64,000 nucleotides of DNA from Cannabis sativa. Taxonomy: Eukaryota; Streptophyta; Magnoliopsida; Rosales; Cannabaceae. Made by a program: the position numbers and the translations under genes. The DNA is taken from NCBI RefSeq assembly GCF_029168945.1, contig NW_026870037.1, forward strand, positions 496,001-560,000, given 5' to 3'. The notes under the pieces were generated by a model. The model was not told where the DNA came from and did no database searches. It worked only from the letters and a program-made list of their open reading frames with translations. Shown in pieces: positions 11,413 through 23,700 of this stretch. Positions within the stretch are counted from its first letter, which is position 1; each line of letters opens with the position of its first letter.

Positions 11413-13060
11413 AAATATTAGTTTTATTTAAAATTTAGTTCTTTTTTTTTCTTATTTAGATTTTCTCTAAAGATATGATCATGCGAATGATTTATTTTAT
11501 TAAAGTAATATTTGTGCTATTATAATTGGTTATTCAAATAGAATTGGGTATATATAAGTCATAACAAAATAATACTTATTATTTACTTATAGAAAATTTG
11601 GAGGAACAAGATAAAAGTTTTGCAGAATTTAAAGCAAATATTATGTAACAGAAATTAAAGAGAATGTGCGATATTAAAATAGAAGAAAAAAGTATTAAAA
11701 AAAATCTTAATATATGGAATATTATTAGAAAAACTAAAAATAGTATAGTGAAACTTCTTCCTAATCTTTCTAATCTTGATTAAACCTACATGCTTACTGG
11801 TGTTGATTGATGTAGTTTACAAAAAGTTATTTAAGTATAAAATAAAGGGAAAATATATTGGGGATTTTTTACATGATATTTCATTTTATCTTTCATATAT
11901 GTAACACAATATTTACATCAGAATATTTAGATCGATATTAGTAGAAAAATAATACCTGGCTTCGAATCAAGTAAAACAATACCAATTGACGTTGAAAATT
12001 CAGATACGGTGGCCACAAATTATGTTGAAAATTCCATAGAACATTATAAGAGAGGCTAGTAAAAAAATGTGTAAGAGGTTAGTGCAGAAAGAATAACAAT
12101 GTATGTGGACACTTAGAGATGATAATCATGTTTTTATTACCATAATAAAATATCTTAGAATTGAAATTATAATTACCTTCTATTGATATTGAGACATATA
12201 TTCAAAAAGTAAGTGTTTAATTAATTAAAAGAATATAAAATAAAATAAAATTAAGTGTTATACTGACCCAAAAAAAAATAACAGTAAAACCAGTAAAAGC
12301 AGAATATATATGAACAACATAATAACCAACAAAAAGTCAACCTCAATAAGACACCCTAGTATGAGATCTATGTGTATTTTGACCGATAGGAATGCCCAAC
12401 ATTATAGTAGTGTAATAAGCATTAGTGATGAGTATATTATTTATTTTTATTTTTTTATTTGAATAATTTATAAAATACGATTGAAAAGAATAAATAATAA
12501 ACCAATTTTTGGTGATCTAACTAATTAGCATATATATAGAAGATAATATTTTCCAGTGAAATTAAAGCTCAAATACTCTATGAAATAAAAAAGAACACTA
12601 ATATAAATGCAAACACATTCAAACCTCGTAATCAAATCAAATGATAACCCACAAGAAAAGATGTAAATTGAAAATCTCAAAAGATTGGCCTACTAAATCA
12701 GAAAAATACAAGAGTGAAAACCAAAAGCAATCTTGATTGCCTTAAACACATATATAAATAATTAAATACAAGTGCATGGTCATGGTCACTTCTTTGTTAT
12801 TTCTATGAGTTTAGTTTTCTTCAGCATGTTCAGAATTGGCGTGTAATATAAAAATACCCTAAAAGAAACTTCATGCATCCAGATGTCTCATATAATTGAT
12901 GATGCTAATCCTAGAGCCACTATATGTATGTGAACAAAATTTTAATTTCTAACTAAAATATATGTCAAGAACAATAAAAATTTTATAATTGAAATGATAC
13001 TGACATTGGAAGAAATAACCAACAAACATAATGAAGCAAGACCGATTAGATCTTATTTAC

Positions 13061-14232
13061 CATGTATATCTGACAAGTACATGTTTGGGCCAGTGTTGAG
13101 AATCCAGAATTGTTGACGAATGCTTGGATGAACCTCAATGTCTGTTTGGAAAAATGATACAAAAGGCTATGATGAAATCAACCTTAGAACAAAAAGGAAC
13201 TACAACTTTATACACCCCTGAACACCAATAGTTCATTATAAAATACAAGAAATTCCTACAAACTGTTACAGTAATAAAGAGTGATCCTTTCTGGTGAAGT
13301 GATTTCCGCCATTGGAGCTGGTGCGGTGGTGCCTATGCACAATTAAAATGAATGCTGAGAGAAAAAAGATGTATTAAAATGAATGTTGGTGCAGTGGTGC
13401 CTATGCACAATTAAAAAAGATGTTGAGAATGAAATGTGAATGAATGAATATGAATTCAGATAAATGTATATATATACTATCATATTTCCACCCATAGTGA
13501 AGCCAAATTTTTCATGTCACGTATATGTTTGGTACATTACAAATCTACTCCAATCCCATTAGCTCTATTCTTGGGAAGTTTACACACAATAGAGGGTCAG
13601 TCCAAAATTCGGAGAAACTCTAACAGTAAAGCAGCCTATTAGCTCTAATTAGTTCGTTTTTATAACTCTTATGTAAATTCCCTTTCTTTTTGACCTCTAA
13701 TATAGCAAGAATTACACCTGGCAAGAACTTCCTTCAATCGATTTCATTTCCTCAATAGTTATACATAACAGATTATTAGATGAAAACCAACCTTTTCATT
13801 TTTGACGAATTGTATCATACATTCAACCTTCGCGATGCCTCCAGCAGGCATGTTGTTCTCTGTTACAGTTTCCTTCACAAACCTGGTAAGACGGGAAATG
13901 CTAATAAATTACATGACAATAAATGCATAGTTTCTGCATAAGAAAAAGGTCGACCATAGTTCAGACATACCGTGCCAACTTGTCCTGGGATGATTGCAAA
14001 ATGTAGATGGAGAGTATTCTTTTAAACAAGAAACGTAAAGAAAAATTACCAAACAAGGAAAGAAAATGCTTAAACAGAATTTAGAGTAAAAATTGGAACC
14101 TTGAGGAGTTTGAGTGTTGTCCAATGGTGATTGTTTTCCATTGTTTAATTCACACAAAGGCTCATTCAAGTCTGGTACCACCATACCCAATTCCTCACTG
14201 TTTTTCTTCTGTCTTCTCATATATGTTATAGG
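13061..14232 (-). pseudogene. Captured exon-like segments inside the Helitron
   Basis: Three open segments with plausible splice sites lie in order on the minus strand. Up to 14100: a segment with PDLNEPLCELNN, then donor GTTCC. 13882-13792: CAG acceptor, FVKETVTENNMPAGG..., donor GTTGG. 13141-13061: acceptor ACAG, DIEVHPSIRQQFWILNTGP..., donor GTAAA. They read as pieces of one host gene captured by the element. I do not recognise the source gene. DLNEPL resembles an EAR-type repression motif (DLNxxP), which is only suggestive. Whether it is still transcribed cannot be told. Confidence 0.5.
13321..13413. repeat. Direct repeat, about 27 bp, two copies 65 bp apart
   Basis: GGTGC[G/A]GTGGTGCCTATGCACAATTAAAA occurs at about 13321 and again at about 13386 within the Helitron. 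The spacer contains repeats of AAAATGAATG. Confidence 0.75.
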
Positions 14233-15096
14233 CTTTAATGGAGTGTTTATGATCTCCATTATTAAATAATAATTGTTGTAAATTGTAATCATTGAATAAT
14301 CAAACAAAAAATCTAAAATTAATTGAAATTGATCGGATGCAATCAAAATAGAGTAAAAATTTGAAAAACACAGGAATTTAACACATGTATTTACACAAAC
14401 ACTAAATCATCTAAAAGAAAATAATTATATAACAGGCTTCAATTTTTTTTTTCTGGGATTGAAAACAAGCCAATACCCAATTCATATATTAAAATTAAGC
14501 TAATTTGGATTTTTGTTTTGTACCAAATTATGAAAATTTTATTGTAACGGTGTAAAAATTCAAATGTGAAAAATGTTATTAAAATAAAAAGTGGGATGTG
14601 ATATTACCAAAATCAATTGAAGAGAGAGCTTCAATCACTCCATCACAGCCGTCAGAGAAACACTGAGATGAGAAAATACCAATTTTTCTTGTCGTTTCTT
14701 TTCTTGTTTAGTAATTTTTCTTTTCGTTCCAATTTTTCTTTTCGTTTCTTTTCGTTTCGTTTTTCATGTGTTTTCAATGGTCGACTCCAATTGAGAGTGA
14801 GAAAACGATTAAACGAAAAGAAAAGTTAATGGCGTTAGAAGGAAAGTTGAAAAAAAAAATGGTGGATGGTTTTTTGGGTTAAATTTAACAGAATATTCTT
14901 TTATTTATAAAGTATATTCTGTCAAACCAAGAAATACCGTTAGATAGGTACTTTTAATATATAAAGATATATATTTTGATTCTTGGAAAGCTAAATAAGA
15001 CCCTCCACTTTTTAGAGTGAAGTTGATAATCATCCATGACATAATATATGAACCCCCAATCAAAGGTGTACTTCTCATTAGGAGTGTTCACATTAA

Positions 15097-15670
15097 AGGT
15101 GTTCGCTAAGTATCTGATCGAATATCCGCACTATATAATATATATTAATTTTCTATTAATATTACAAAAAAACACAAACTTCTAATTTATTAATTTTTTT
15201 TAGTAATATATTGAGTTGGTGTATTTTATTTGTTTTATAATAAAAAACACCAAAAAAATTATTCTTATTCACATAGACACATACACATAAATTTAAATAT
15301 ATATACTAACTTATTTATTTTAGTAATGAATACATATATATTTTAGTGTAAATTTAAAGATGAGTACATATATATTGACATATATGTATATTAGTTTGAT
15401 TTATATATAAATAGAGATGAAAATAGATTATTATTAGAGATTAAGAAACAATAGTCTTTTTTAATTTTTTTCTATAAAATATTAAATAATTTATCATAAA
15501 AAAAAAAAACAACCAATCCAAAATAACCGATCCAATCTGCACTATTGCAGATTGGATTAAATTTAAACTATTATGCGGATCGAATTGGATCTAAAATATA
15601 AAATCCGCACTTAGTACGGATTGGATGTTGTTTGACCAAAAAAGTGTGGATTGCATTGGATGAATACCAA
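15097..15670. mobile_element. Probable degenerate hAT-type MITE
   Basis: The left end has GGTGTTCGCTAAGTATCTGA and the right end GGATGAATACC, imperfect inverted ends. Subterminal copies of GGATTGGAT or ATCCGCAC occur in both orientations (15122, 15515-15665). No transposase is present and I found no convincing target duplication. It lies just past the 3' end of the four-exon gene. It may be another kind of inverted repeat. Confidence 0.35.
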
Positions 15671-15821
15671 TACTTCCCATTTAAGTTACAAAAGAAAAAA
15701 AATACTGATCTCTCTTTCTGAGAGAGAATACGGATCCCTCTAAAGCTATAAAAAGGTAAATTAAAAACTAATATAATTTTGTCATGCATAAACAAGAATT
15801 ATCCTGGCTTTTTTTTTTTAC

Positions 15822-18540
15822 TTATAAATTAAATTTCAACATTTTCATACCACCACTCTTCCCTTTGCTGTTTCCATTTCCAGTCTTTCTTCCTTTGTTG
15901 AACATCTGAGTGGAAGGTTCAGTCGCTCTGGATGGATTATGACTCAGCAAATGCTTCACATCAAGTACACCTTTTCTAAAAACACCTTGACTTGACTTCA
16001 GAACTCTGTCCTCTGGCCGACGACGCTTCACATCGGATCTTTTCCCACCACTGCCAGAGTTCCTACTAGAACTCCCACCAAATCGACCGAGAATCAACCT
16101 CTATAAAAACTACAGCAGTTAGCACCAGAGCTATATTTTTGCAATAATCAGTAAATTTCCAAGGGAGGGAGAGAGAGAGAGAATCAATCACCTCTTGAAG
16201 CATTTTCTGTTCTCTTTCCTTCTGTTTTTTCATCTTCGGTTTTGCTACACTAAGAGGTAATCTCTGTTGTTTTGAAGGCTGTCCCAAGAGAAAGACAAAA
16301 TTTGAGCGTTTTTTCAAGAAAAACAAACTTACTGGACATTAGACATAAAAACACTCAAAGCATTGCTCAGAGCAAAGTTGAGTGCTCTCTGAATAAAACA
16401 GGAAAATCTTTACCATACCTTTCCCCCAAGGGAAACCACCTTCCTATTCTCAAATTCCTTCTTCTCCTTCCATGTCATATGCGAGTAACCTTACATGGAA
16501 AAATGGAGGTTAGGAAAACTTTATATATTGCACAAATTAGAAGACAGGAACAATGACAAATCGTATACGTAATTTAAGAAAATTTCATGGGTATTCTATC
16601 AATCCATCTAATTACTTTTCAGACACCAGAATCAGAAGAAAAATACTTGATTAGTTTTAGATATGATATTTAGTCAGCCTCCCAAATCAGAAACTTCTAC
16701 ACCCCATGAATCCTATGGTTAATGAATATGTATAAGCAAAACAGTTATATGACCATATGAATCACTGGTGTATATAAAAGCCACAAGATTGCCAGGACAT
16801 TCCATTTTGATGAAACATTAAAATGTGATTTTTTTTTTTTGATGAAACAAACACTTCTCCACTTGAAAATTATCATATTAAGGATTTCAAACCACGTACA
16901 AAATAGTGTTAGAAGTTTCTAATCTATCTTCAAGAGATATTCCTTCATCCTCTACTCTTGTACAAGATAATCACACTCCCTCTGCTGAACCAATACAAAT
17001 GGATACATCTGACAATACAATGCGAAATAAGAAAGCACCATCCACCTAGTAAGCCCCAGCAGGCACCTTGAAACAAATATACACTAGACAAAATAATCAA
17101 CTTACTAATAGAAATCTTTATGGAAGAACATACCAAGGTACCAAAATCCAATTCTCTCTAAAAACGTTAAAACAATCCAGCCGCAAATTATTGCTATTGC
17201 ATAATATACTAAAAGAAAATGAACAGACAGGATAGCCTACTTATAACAACTCACATAAACCAAAGAGGGGATAAGCCCACTCACATATAGCAAGGTAGAT
17301 GAAACAAGAACAGACAGGATCCACTCAGAAAAAATGCCTCTAGATATAACAATGACAGAACACGATGACTAAATATAACAATTACATCTTTAAGGTTTAA
17401 CTTCTGAGAGAATGTTATCATAATTAAAGGATGCTGCTAACTAATGACTTTGAGGTTAATCACGCTAGTCATAGAAGGCAAAATGAAGCAAAAAAAAAAA
17501 AATCTTCACTACTGTGAACTACAGCAGAAGATAGTTCCTGTGTGACTGGTCTCAGCATCTTATAGTTATGTAAAGCTCTGAGACTGTACATCAGGTTCAG
17601 AACATCATATTATAAAGCAGGCTACTTGTTATAAAGGTAATATTTTCTTTCTTAGTGAAGTAACCACAACTAAAGATTTTTATCAAATAATAAGAGCAAA
17701 ATAAACAAATCATTTTGTTATATAAAATTAAAGTTGGAAGTAATCAACGTTTCTGGGCACTGATATACAAAATTATGACACTTGGTCAAGTTGGTCCAAA
17801 TACATACTAAGCAACAAAAGTTTATGTCTCTTGAAAAAAATCAATCACTTTTCTTTTGATTTCCTCAGCAATAAAGATGACATGAATATGATCCTAAAGG
17901 AGTAGAAATCACAACTTTATTCATAGAGGTAAAATTACAATCAAATTAGAAGAAAATCTTTTAAAAAAAGACTAGGAGGCTCAAATAGAGCAACCTAATC
18001 CCACTGGATCATCACGGCCCCTATGTTAAGTCAGAATATGACATCTAATAGAAAACAGAGATCAACTCACTTTGTGTTGCATCTCAATAAGCACATTCTT
18101 GATAAATTAGCGCAGCATATCCCCTCTAACTTAAAATACTTCTAATAATCCCATTACCTAACCCTTAGTTCTTTCAAATAAGTTTTCCACTAAAACATAA
18201 TTAATAAAGTTATTATTGCTCCAATTCAATAAAACACAGTGTGTGAAGATTTCTTAGTTCTCAGTTGGCTATGCCTGGTCAACAAAATTTAGTTATGATT
18301 AGAAACTGAATAAACAAATGCAAAAGGAACATTATGAGCAATTCAAGACTAAGAGAGTAAAATTGGTGTCTTCAGTAACCACTAATCATATGAATCTCAT
18401 GAAATTTTTTCTAAAGGAAAGAGGTGAAATTAAGAAATACCCAAAAGCTCAATATCTTTCATAATATTCTTCAGGTCTATTCTTTCGTCTTTTCCCTCAT
18501 CACGCTTGGACATCTTTGCTTTGCCTTTGAAAGGAGCCAT
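15822..18540 (-). CDS. Four-exon gene for a 178-residue basic protein, possibly DUF4602/C1orf131-like
   Basis: Coding exons on the minus strand are 18540-18441, 16489-16419, 16278-16192 and 16100-15822 (100+71+87+279 bp, 179 codons with stop). All introns are GT-AG and phases fit. The protein starts MAPFKGKAKMSKRDEGK. It then has MTWKEKKEFENRKVVSLGGK, a Lys-rich helix PKMKKQKEREQKMLQE, an RLILGRFGG motif, and a Ser/Lys/Gly-rich tail with PEDRVLKSSQGVFRKGVLDV. It is strongly basic, without signal peptide or membrane segment, so nuclear or nucleolar location is likely. The pattern reminds me of plant DUF4602-type proteins, related to a small-subunit processome factor; that is memory, not a search. 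The first large intron (16490-18440) is ordinary AT-rich sequence. The reading frame is intact, so it may be a functional host gene. Confidence 0.8.
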
Positions 18541-19740
18541 CAGGCCTGCGTTACTGAAAAATCAATGGAGAAAATTTGGGAGATTAGGGTTTCTACCTTT
18601 CACTACAGGATTTGATAATCATGAATGATAAGAAATAAGGATACTAATCTATCTATATATATATATAAAGAGGCAGTGACGTGCCACTCTAAAATCTCTC
18701 CAAATTTTTTTTTTTTTCCTTAATTCTCTTATTTTTAATATTTTATTAGAGCATAAATCTATAAATATGCATTTATGAGAACGATTGAAATAAAAAAAAA
18801 AAATAGATTAATGGAATCTAAACGTCTGCAAAGGAAAAAAGTAAATATCTATTCTCATTCAACTGAAGTTTTTCTTGTTTAACAAACAAAATGCTAATCA
18901 GCAGTAACTACATTGAGATACGAAAGAAAATAAAGGAAACAAAACCAAAAATTTTATCAACCACGAAAGAAAATCTTTCAAAGTGGCAGTTCAATTAGAC
19001 GAAAATCATTACTGGAATAAGATATGTGGAGTAAACAGAAAGTTGCAAAAGGCACACTCCATTAAAATTTAGCTTCACTGTTGGCTTTAGACTCTCCACC
19101 CAAAACTGTTCTATCCAAGAAACCCAAGCAACTAAACATTACTTGCACCTTAAGCTACATTTGAATACTGTATAAATAATGCCTGATATAATTCTGAGAC
19201 AAACAAAACTAAAACCCCCAACTTAAAAATAAGTTAATTAAACTTCTAATCCATGTCTTTACGAGATAAAACCCCTAATCCCAATATGTGTTTATAACCT
19301 AAATTTCTTACAATCATACATACATACATACACACATATTTATAGGAAAAAACCTACGACAGGGAAGAAAACAAATTAAGCATACATATGAAGCTAAAAC
19401 TAAAATAAATAATAAAAATTAAAATCGAAAAATAAAATAAAGAACTTTCACCTGTATCGCAGTGGTGGAGATCAGGAAACGCGCAAAAAGCAAGGAAAAA
19501 AAAAAAGAGGGTTTTTAATTTTATATTGAAGCTATTCAAAAATTTGAATTTACAGGGAGAAAGAACGAAAAAAAAGCAGACACAGTAGAGAGAAAGAGAT
19601 GTAGGAAGTGAAAAAGCAGTACGCTTGTTGGATCTATTGGATAAAAGATCGAAAATTGTAGAGAGAGAAAGGTATGGTTGGAATAGAGAAAGAGAAAGAG
19701 AAGGATCGATAATTAGGGTTTTACAGAGGAAGTGATGAGA
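18541..19740 (-). promoter_or_regulatory. 5' UTR exon, 5' UTR intron and promoter-proximal region of the four-exon gene
   Basis: On the minus strand a CT-rich leader (about 19740-19452) ends in GATACAG followed by donor GTGAAAG. The matching acceptor is CGCAG at 18546-18550, five bases before the ATG. This is a 905-bp leader intron (19451-18546). A telo-box-like AAACCCTAA lies in the leader (19713-19721), common in plant translation and ribosome-biogenesis genes and consistent with a nucleolar role. An (AT)n run followed by AAAGAGGCAGTGACGTGCC sits in this intron at about 18651-18687. Confidence 0.6.
19713..19721 (-). promoter_or_regulatory. Telo-box (AAACCCTAA)
   Basis: The minus strand reads AAACCCTAA near the start of the leader. 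The same motif occurs at 20528-20536 before a second CT-rich leader-like stretch. Confidence 0.5.
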
Positions 19741-19814
19741 GCAGTCGCCGACCCTGCTCCGCTCCTATACCGCTATATTAGGCGTGCTGCCCCATGGCAC
19801 ATAGGGCCATTTTG

Positions 19815-19938
19815 TCACATGAGCATGCTTGGTGCTTCAAGTCTCGCACCAAGCACCTCATTGGGGTATTTTGTAACATGAGCATGCTTGGTGCTTGATC
19901 ATTAGTCAAGTCTTGCACCAAGCAGCTCATGGGGGTTG
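19815..19938. repeat. Two tandem hairpin-forming units (GCTTGGTGC / GCACCAAGC)
   Basis: Two units of about 56-65 bp both start ACATGAGCATGCTTGGTGCTT and contain the inverted partner GCACCAAGCA, so each can fold into a hairpin of about 9 bp. The last part, TCAAGTCTTGCACCAAGC followed by CTCATGGGGGTTGG, recurs at 53003-53036. It is therefore a piece of a dispersed element of unknown class, lying just upstream of the four-exon gene. Confidence 0.7.
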
Positions 19939-20207
19939 GCAACTCGCTTTTATATTCTATTTACATATATCTATAATACAAAAAACTAAAGAAAACACTT
20001 AATTTTGACACTAATTCATTCCAATTTAATGTATGATGTCAAATGTTAGCAAGTTCATTCCAACCCACAATTTAATATCTGAAAAACACAAAAACATATA
20101 TTTACAATCAAATATGTATTCTGATTTTTCAACTCATCAAATTAACTATTATGATTACATCTTTTGCCCAAGTTAATTAGACAGATTACGGGACAAAAAT
20201 GACCTAA

Positions 20208-20536
20208 TTAAGTCACTGGTTTTTGGGAAAAATAAGAGAAAGTTAAAAGACCTGAGTTGCTGCCGTTTGCGAGGGAGAAGATGTGTCGTCGTTGGGGAGG
20301 GAGGAGCTGTGTCGCTTCCGTCGTTGGTGAAGATGCCGTCGGCGACTTAGGGAGGAGATGGCCGTCGACGTCAGCGAGTAGGGGAGAAGCCGTCTCCGTC
20401 GTCGTCAAATCGCTGGGCAGCGAATCACCGGCGTCGTCCACTCTCTGAGCAGTGGGCAGCGGCTTTAAAGAGGGATGAGGTGAGCGAGAGAATTCGATAG
20501 AGTGAGAGAGGGGATCTGATGAGATTTTTAGGGTTT
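20208..20536 (-). other. Gene-start-like GC-rich segment, unassigned
   Basis: On the minus strand an AAACCCTAA motif (20528-20536) is followed by a CT-rich leader. An open GC-rich stretch follows (20441-20208), rich in Ser, Thr, Pro, Asp, with only a GTG as possible start at 20441. It looks like the 5' end of a gene (leader and first exon) left as a fragment or captured. No continuation is visible before the AT-rich DNA to its left. Function unknown; it may be non-coding. Confidence 0.3.
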
Positions 20537-20719
20537 TGTTTTTAAAAAAAAAATGTTAAAATATGTTGTATTATTATATCTTGTATTAAATTAAAGGGAA
20601 CCTATAGACTATTTTTTAATATTTTTTTTTTTTAATTTATGGTTTAAATTTTTTTTAAAGTATAAAAAAAAAAAGCTAAATTAAATTTATTCTTAAATAT
20701 TTAAGTATTTTGAAAGAAC

Positions 20720-20738
20720 ATCTTACAAAAAAAAAAAA
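20720..20738. repeat. Target-site duplication, left copy (LINE)
   Basis: ATCTTAC plus 12 A. The matching copy, ATCTTAC plus 13 A, is at 46479-46498 on the far side of the nested elements. Confidence 0.9.
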
Positions 20739-20766
20739 TTTTTTTTTTTGAGAAATTTCACTGTTA

Positions 20767-23700
20767 TTAAAACTGATAATCGTTTATAACAACAGAGAAA
20801 ATAGGATTCGAGATTTCACCCATCCAACAAATATCTTCATCCAACTCAAGAGCGTACTTTGCTAAACCATGAGCAGCCTGGTTAGCGTTTCTCTTAACAT
20901 GAGAAACAGTTACTCCCGAGAAAAAGGATAAAAGATAGCAAACATCCATAATTAAGTCATCAAAACTAGAGAGATTACGTAATGTAGAATTAATGGCTGA
21001 AGAAACACGTAAGGCGTCTGTTTCCACATGTGTTATTTGAAGCTGCAATTGTTTAGCCCAATTTAGACTATGGAATAAAGCTTTGGCCTCCAATTCATCA
21101 GACCGAAAACATCCCTGAACAGGTTTTGAAAAAGCAGCTACAACATTACCATTGCCATCCCTAATAATAGCACCAACCCCCAAAATTTTGTGTTCCTGGT
21201 TTACAGTCGCGTCAACATTCATTTTAAGACCTAAACCAGCAGGTGGAGACCATGAAACCTGAGAGCAATCGTGTTGAACAGCAGGTCTATTTTGGACAGA
21301 GCTAGCAGTAGTGTTGCAGACAGTATACTGCTACTGGTTTTTCCTACCAGACCGGTGGTATTTGTCCAGATATAAACTTGCAAAATCAGCAATGTCACGG
21401 CTTGATTTCGAAGCACTTCCATGAACCACCTTATTCTTCTCATGCCATATAGCCCACATAGTGCATACAATTAATTCTAAGTCCTGTTTAGAGTGAAGTG
21501 TGGACAAGTGAATTAAATAATCACCCTTATACATAGTTGCAGCATGTGAATGATCAATTGTGAATTTAGTTTCTCTCCAAACTTTCTTAGCTTTGATGCA
21601 ATTAAACATGGCATGACCAACCGATTCCCATGCATTATGACATAAAGAACAAGTTGCGGAGTCTATAACTTTCCTTCTGCATAAACTAGTAGCCACTGGT
21701 AGTGCATCTTGCATTACCCTCCAAGCAAATTTTTTTACCTTAGATGGTAAGCTTAAACTCCAAAACATTTTCCACTAATGCGTATGATTGTTAGAGCCAC
21801 TCGTCTCCCTTGCTTTAGCCAAGTTTTCGGTCAAATGAAAACCAGAATTAACCGTGTAGCAGCCCGTTGTTGTGTGATGCCAAATGAGGCGATCATTGGA
21901 AGGAAAGAAACTAAGTGGAATCGTCACAATTCTATCAACATCAATGGGCTGGAAGTAGGCATTTAAGAGTGGAATGTTCCACTCTCTTTGTTCAGTGATA
22001 AAATGTGCCACGGGTAGAGTTGGAGGGCCTGTGTAGCTGATTGCTTTGAAATCATTATGACCAGGAATCCATTGATCAAAACCAGCTAAAACATTATAGC
22101 CATTGCCAATCTTGTGTCGTAAACCTTCAACCAATAATTCACGTCCCCAATGTATACCTTGCCAAGTAAGAGATGGAGAATGCCCAAGTCTAGCTTCCAA
22201 AAAATTATTATTGGAAAAATATCTATGTTTGAGCAAACGGCTAAGCAAAGAATGAGGCATTTCAAAGATTCGCCAAGCTTGTTTCGCAAGGAGAGCTTTA
22301 TTAAAGTGCACAAAAGAACGGAAACCAATTCCACCTTCAAACTTTGACTTACACAACAATTTCTAACTTCTCCAATGTATCTTCGAACCATCTTTGTTAG
22401 AACCCCACCAAAAGTTTGCCATCATTGATTCAAGTTGGTTGCAAAAAGTTGATGGCAAACGAAAACAACTCATAGCATATGTGGGAATTGATTGGACCAC
22501 CGCTTTCAAAAGGACCTCCTTTCCTCCTACAGAAAATAATTTTTCATTCCAAGTATGGAGCTTTTGCCATATTCGTTCTTTGACATCACTAAACATTTCT
22601 TTCTTATCACGCTCAGAAAAAGCTAGAAGACCCAGATACCGTTCATGACATTCACTGATAGGCATACCCAAAATTTGGTGAAAATAATCTTTCGCTGCTT
22701 GTGAGGTATTGGGTGAAAAAGACATAACAGACTTTGATGTATTTAGTAGTTGACCCGAAGCCTTATGGTAGATGTCTAAAACCCTCTGTATTGCTCTTGC
22801 TGAATTATTAGTTGCCTCACAAAAAAGGAGACTATCATCCGCAAAGAGAAGATGTGAAACTGATGGTGCGTGTCGTGTTAAACGTAAGCCTTTGAGGTTC
22901 TGTAGTTGCTCTTCACTTTGTAATAGCCTGGAAAGCCCTTCTGAGCAAATCAGAATAAATAAGGAAGGATCACCTTGCCGAAGTCCCCTTGTAGGTTGTA
23001 CAAACCCCACTTCTTCTCCATTAAGCATGAAAGAGAACCTTGTTGAATGAAGGCAGGCCATGATCAATGAGATCCATTTGTTGTGGAAACCCATTTTGCG
23101 CATAACCTCTTGTATGTAGGGTCATTCAACTCTGTCAAAAGCTTTGCTCATATCTAACTTGAGTGCTGAATAGCTTCGTCCCCCCCTTGTTTTATGTTTC
23201 AAATGATGGATCAACTCAAAAGCCACAAGGATATTGTCGGTGATAAGACGGTTTGAGAGAAAAGCACTTTGAGTTTCTGAAATTACCGCTGGAAGGATGT
23301 CCTTGAATCTTATGGCTAGAGTTTTGGAGATGATCTTGTATATGACATTACACAGGCTAATGGGTATGAAGTCTCCCATACCACTAGGAGTCTTTGTCTT
23401 AGGAATGAGAGTGATTAGTGAATGATTAATTGATTCCATATCACACCCATCATTCAAAACACCCAAGACAACTTTTGTGACCACATCACCAACAATTGAC
23501 CAATACTTGTGATAGAACATAGCTGACATACCATCACTACCCGGGCTTTTGTCTAGGCTAATAGTCTTGAGAGCATTGTAAATTTCTTCACAAGTGAAAG
23601 GTTGAATTAACGAATCGTTCATGGCAGCAGTCACTGTTGTTGGTATTGCTGCAATTGTGTGGGTTAAAGCATCTAAGTCCACGTCTGTAGCCTTGAATAA

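Larger units (their letters stand above)
11384..14967 (-). mobile_element. Non-autonomous Helitron, 3584 bp
   Basis: Read on the minus strand the element starts TCTTTATATATTAAAAG and ends CTAG. The 3' end is preceded by a strong hairpin. It lies between a host A and a host T with no target duplication, all standard Helitron features. No Rep/helicase frame is present, so it must have depended on another element. The interior holds exon-like segments with splice sites (13061-14232) that look like captured host gene pieces, and a direct repeat at about 13321 and 13386. Confidence 0.85.

Noticed and set aside
14617..14829. Short Phe/Ser-rich frame at the Helitron right end
   Set aside because: Low-complexity TTTTC repeats explain it; no homology or splice logic.
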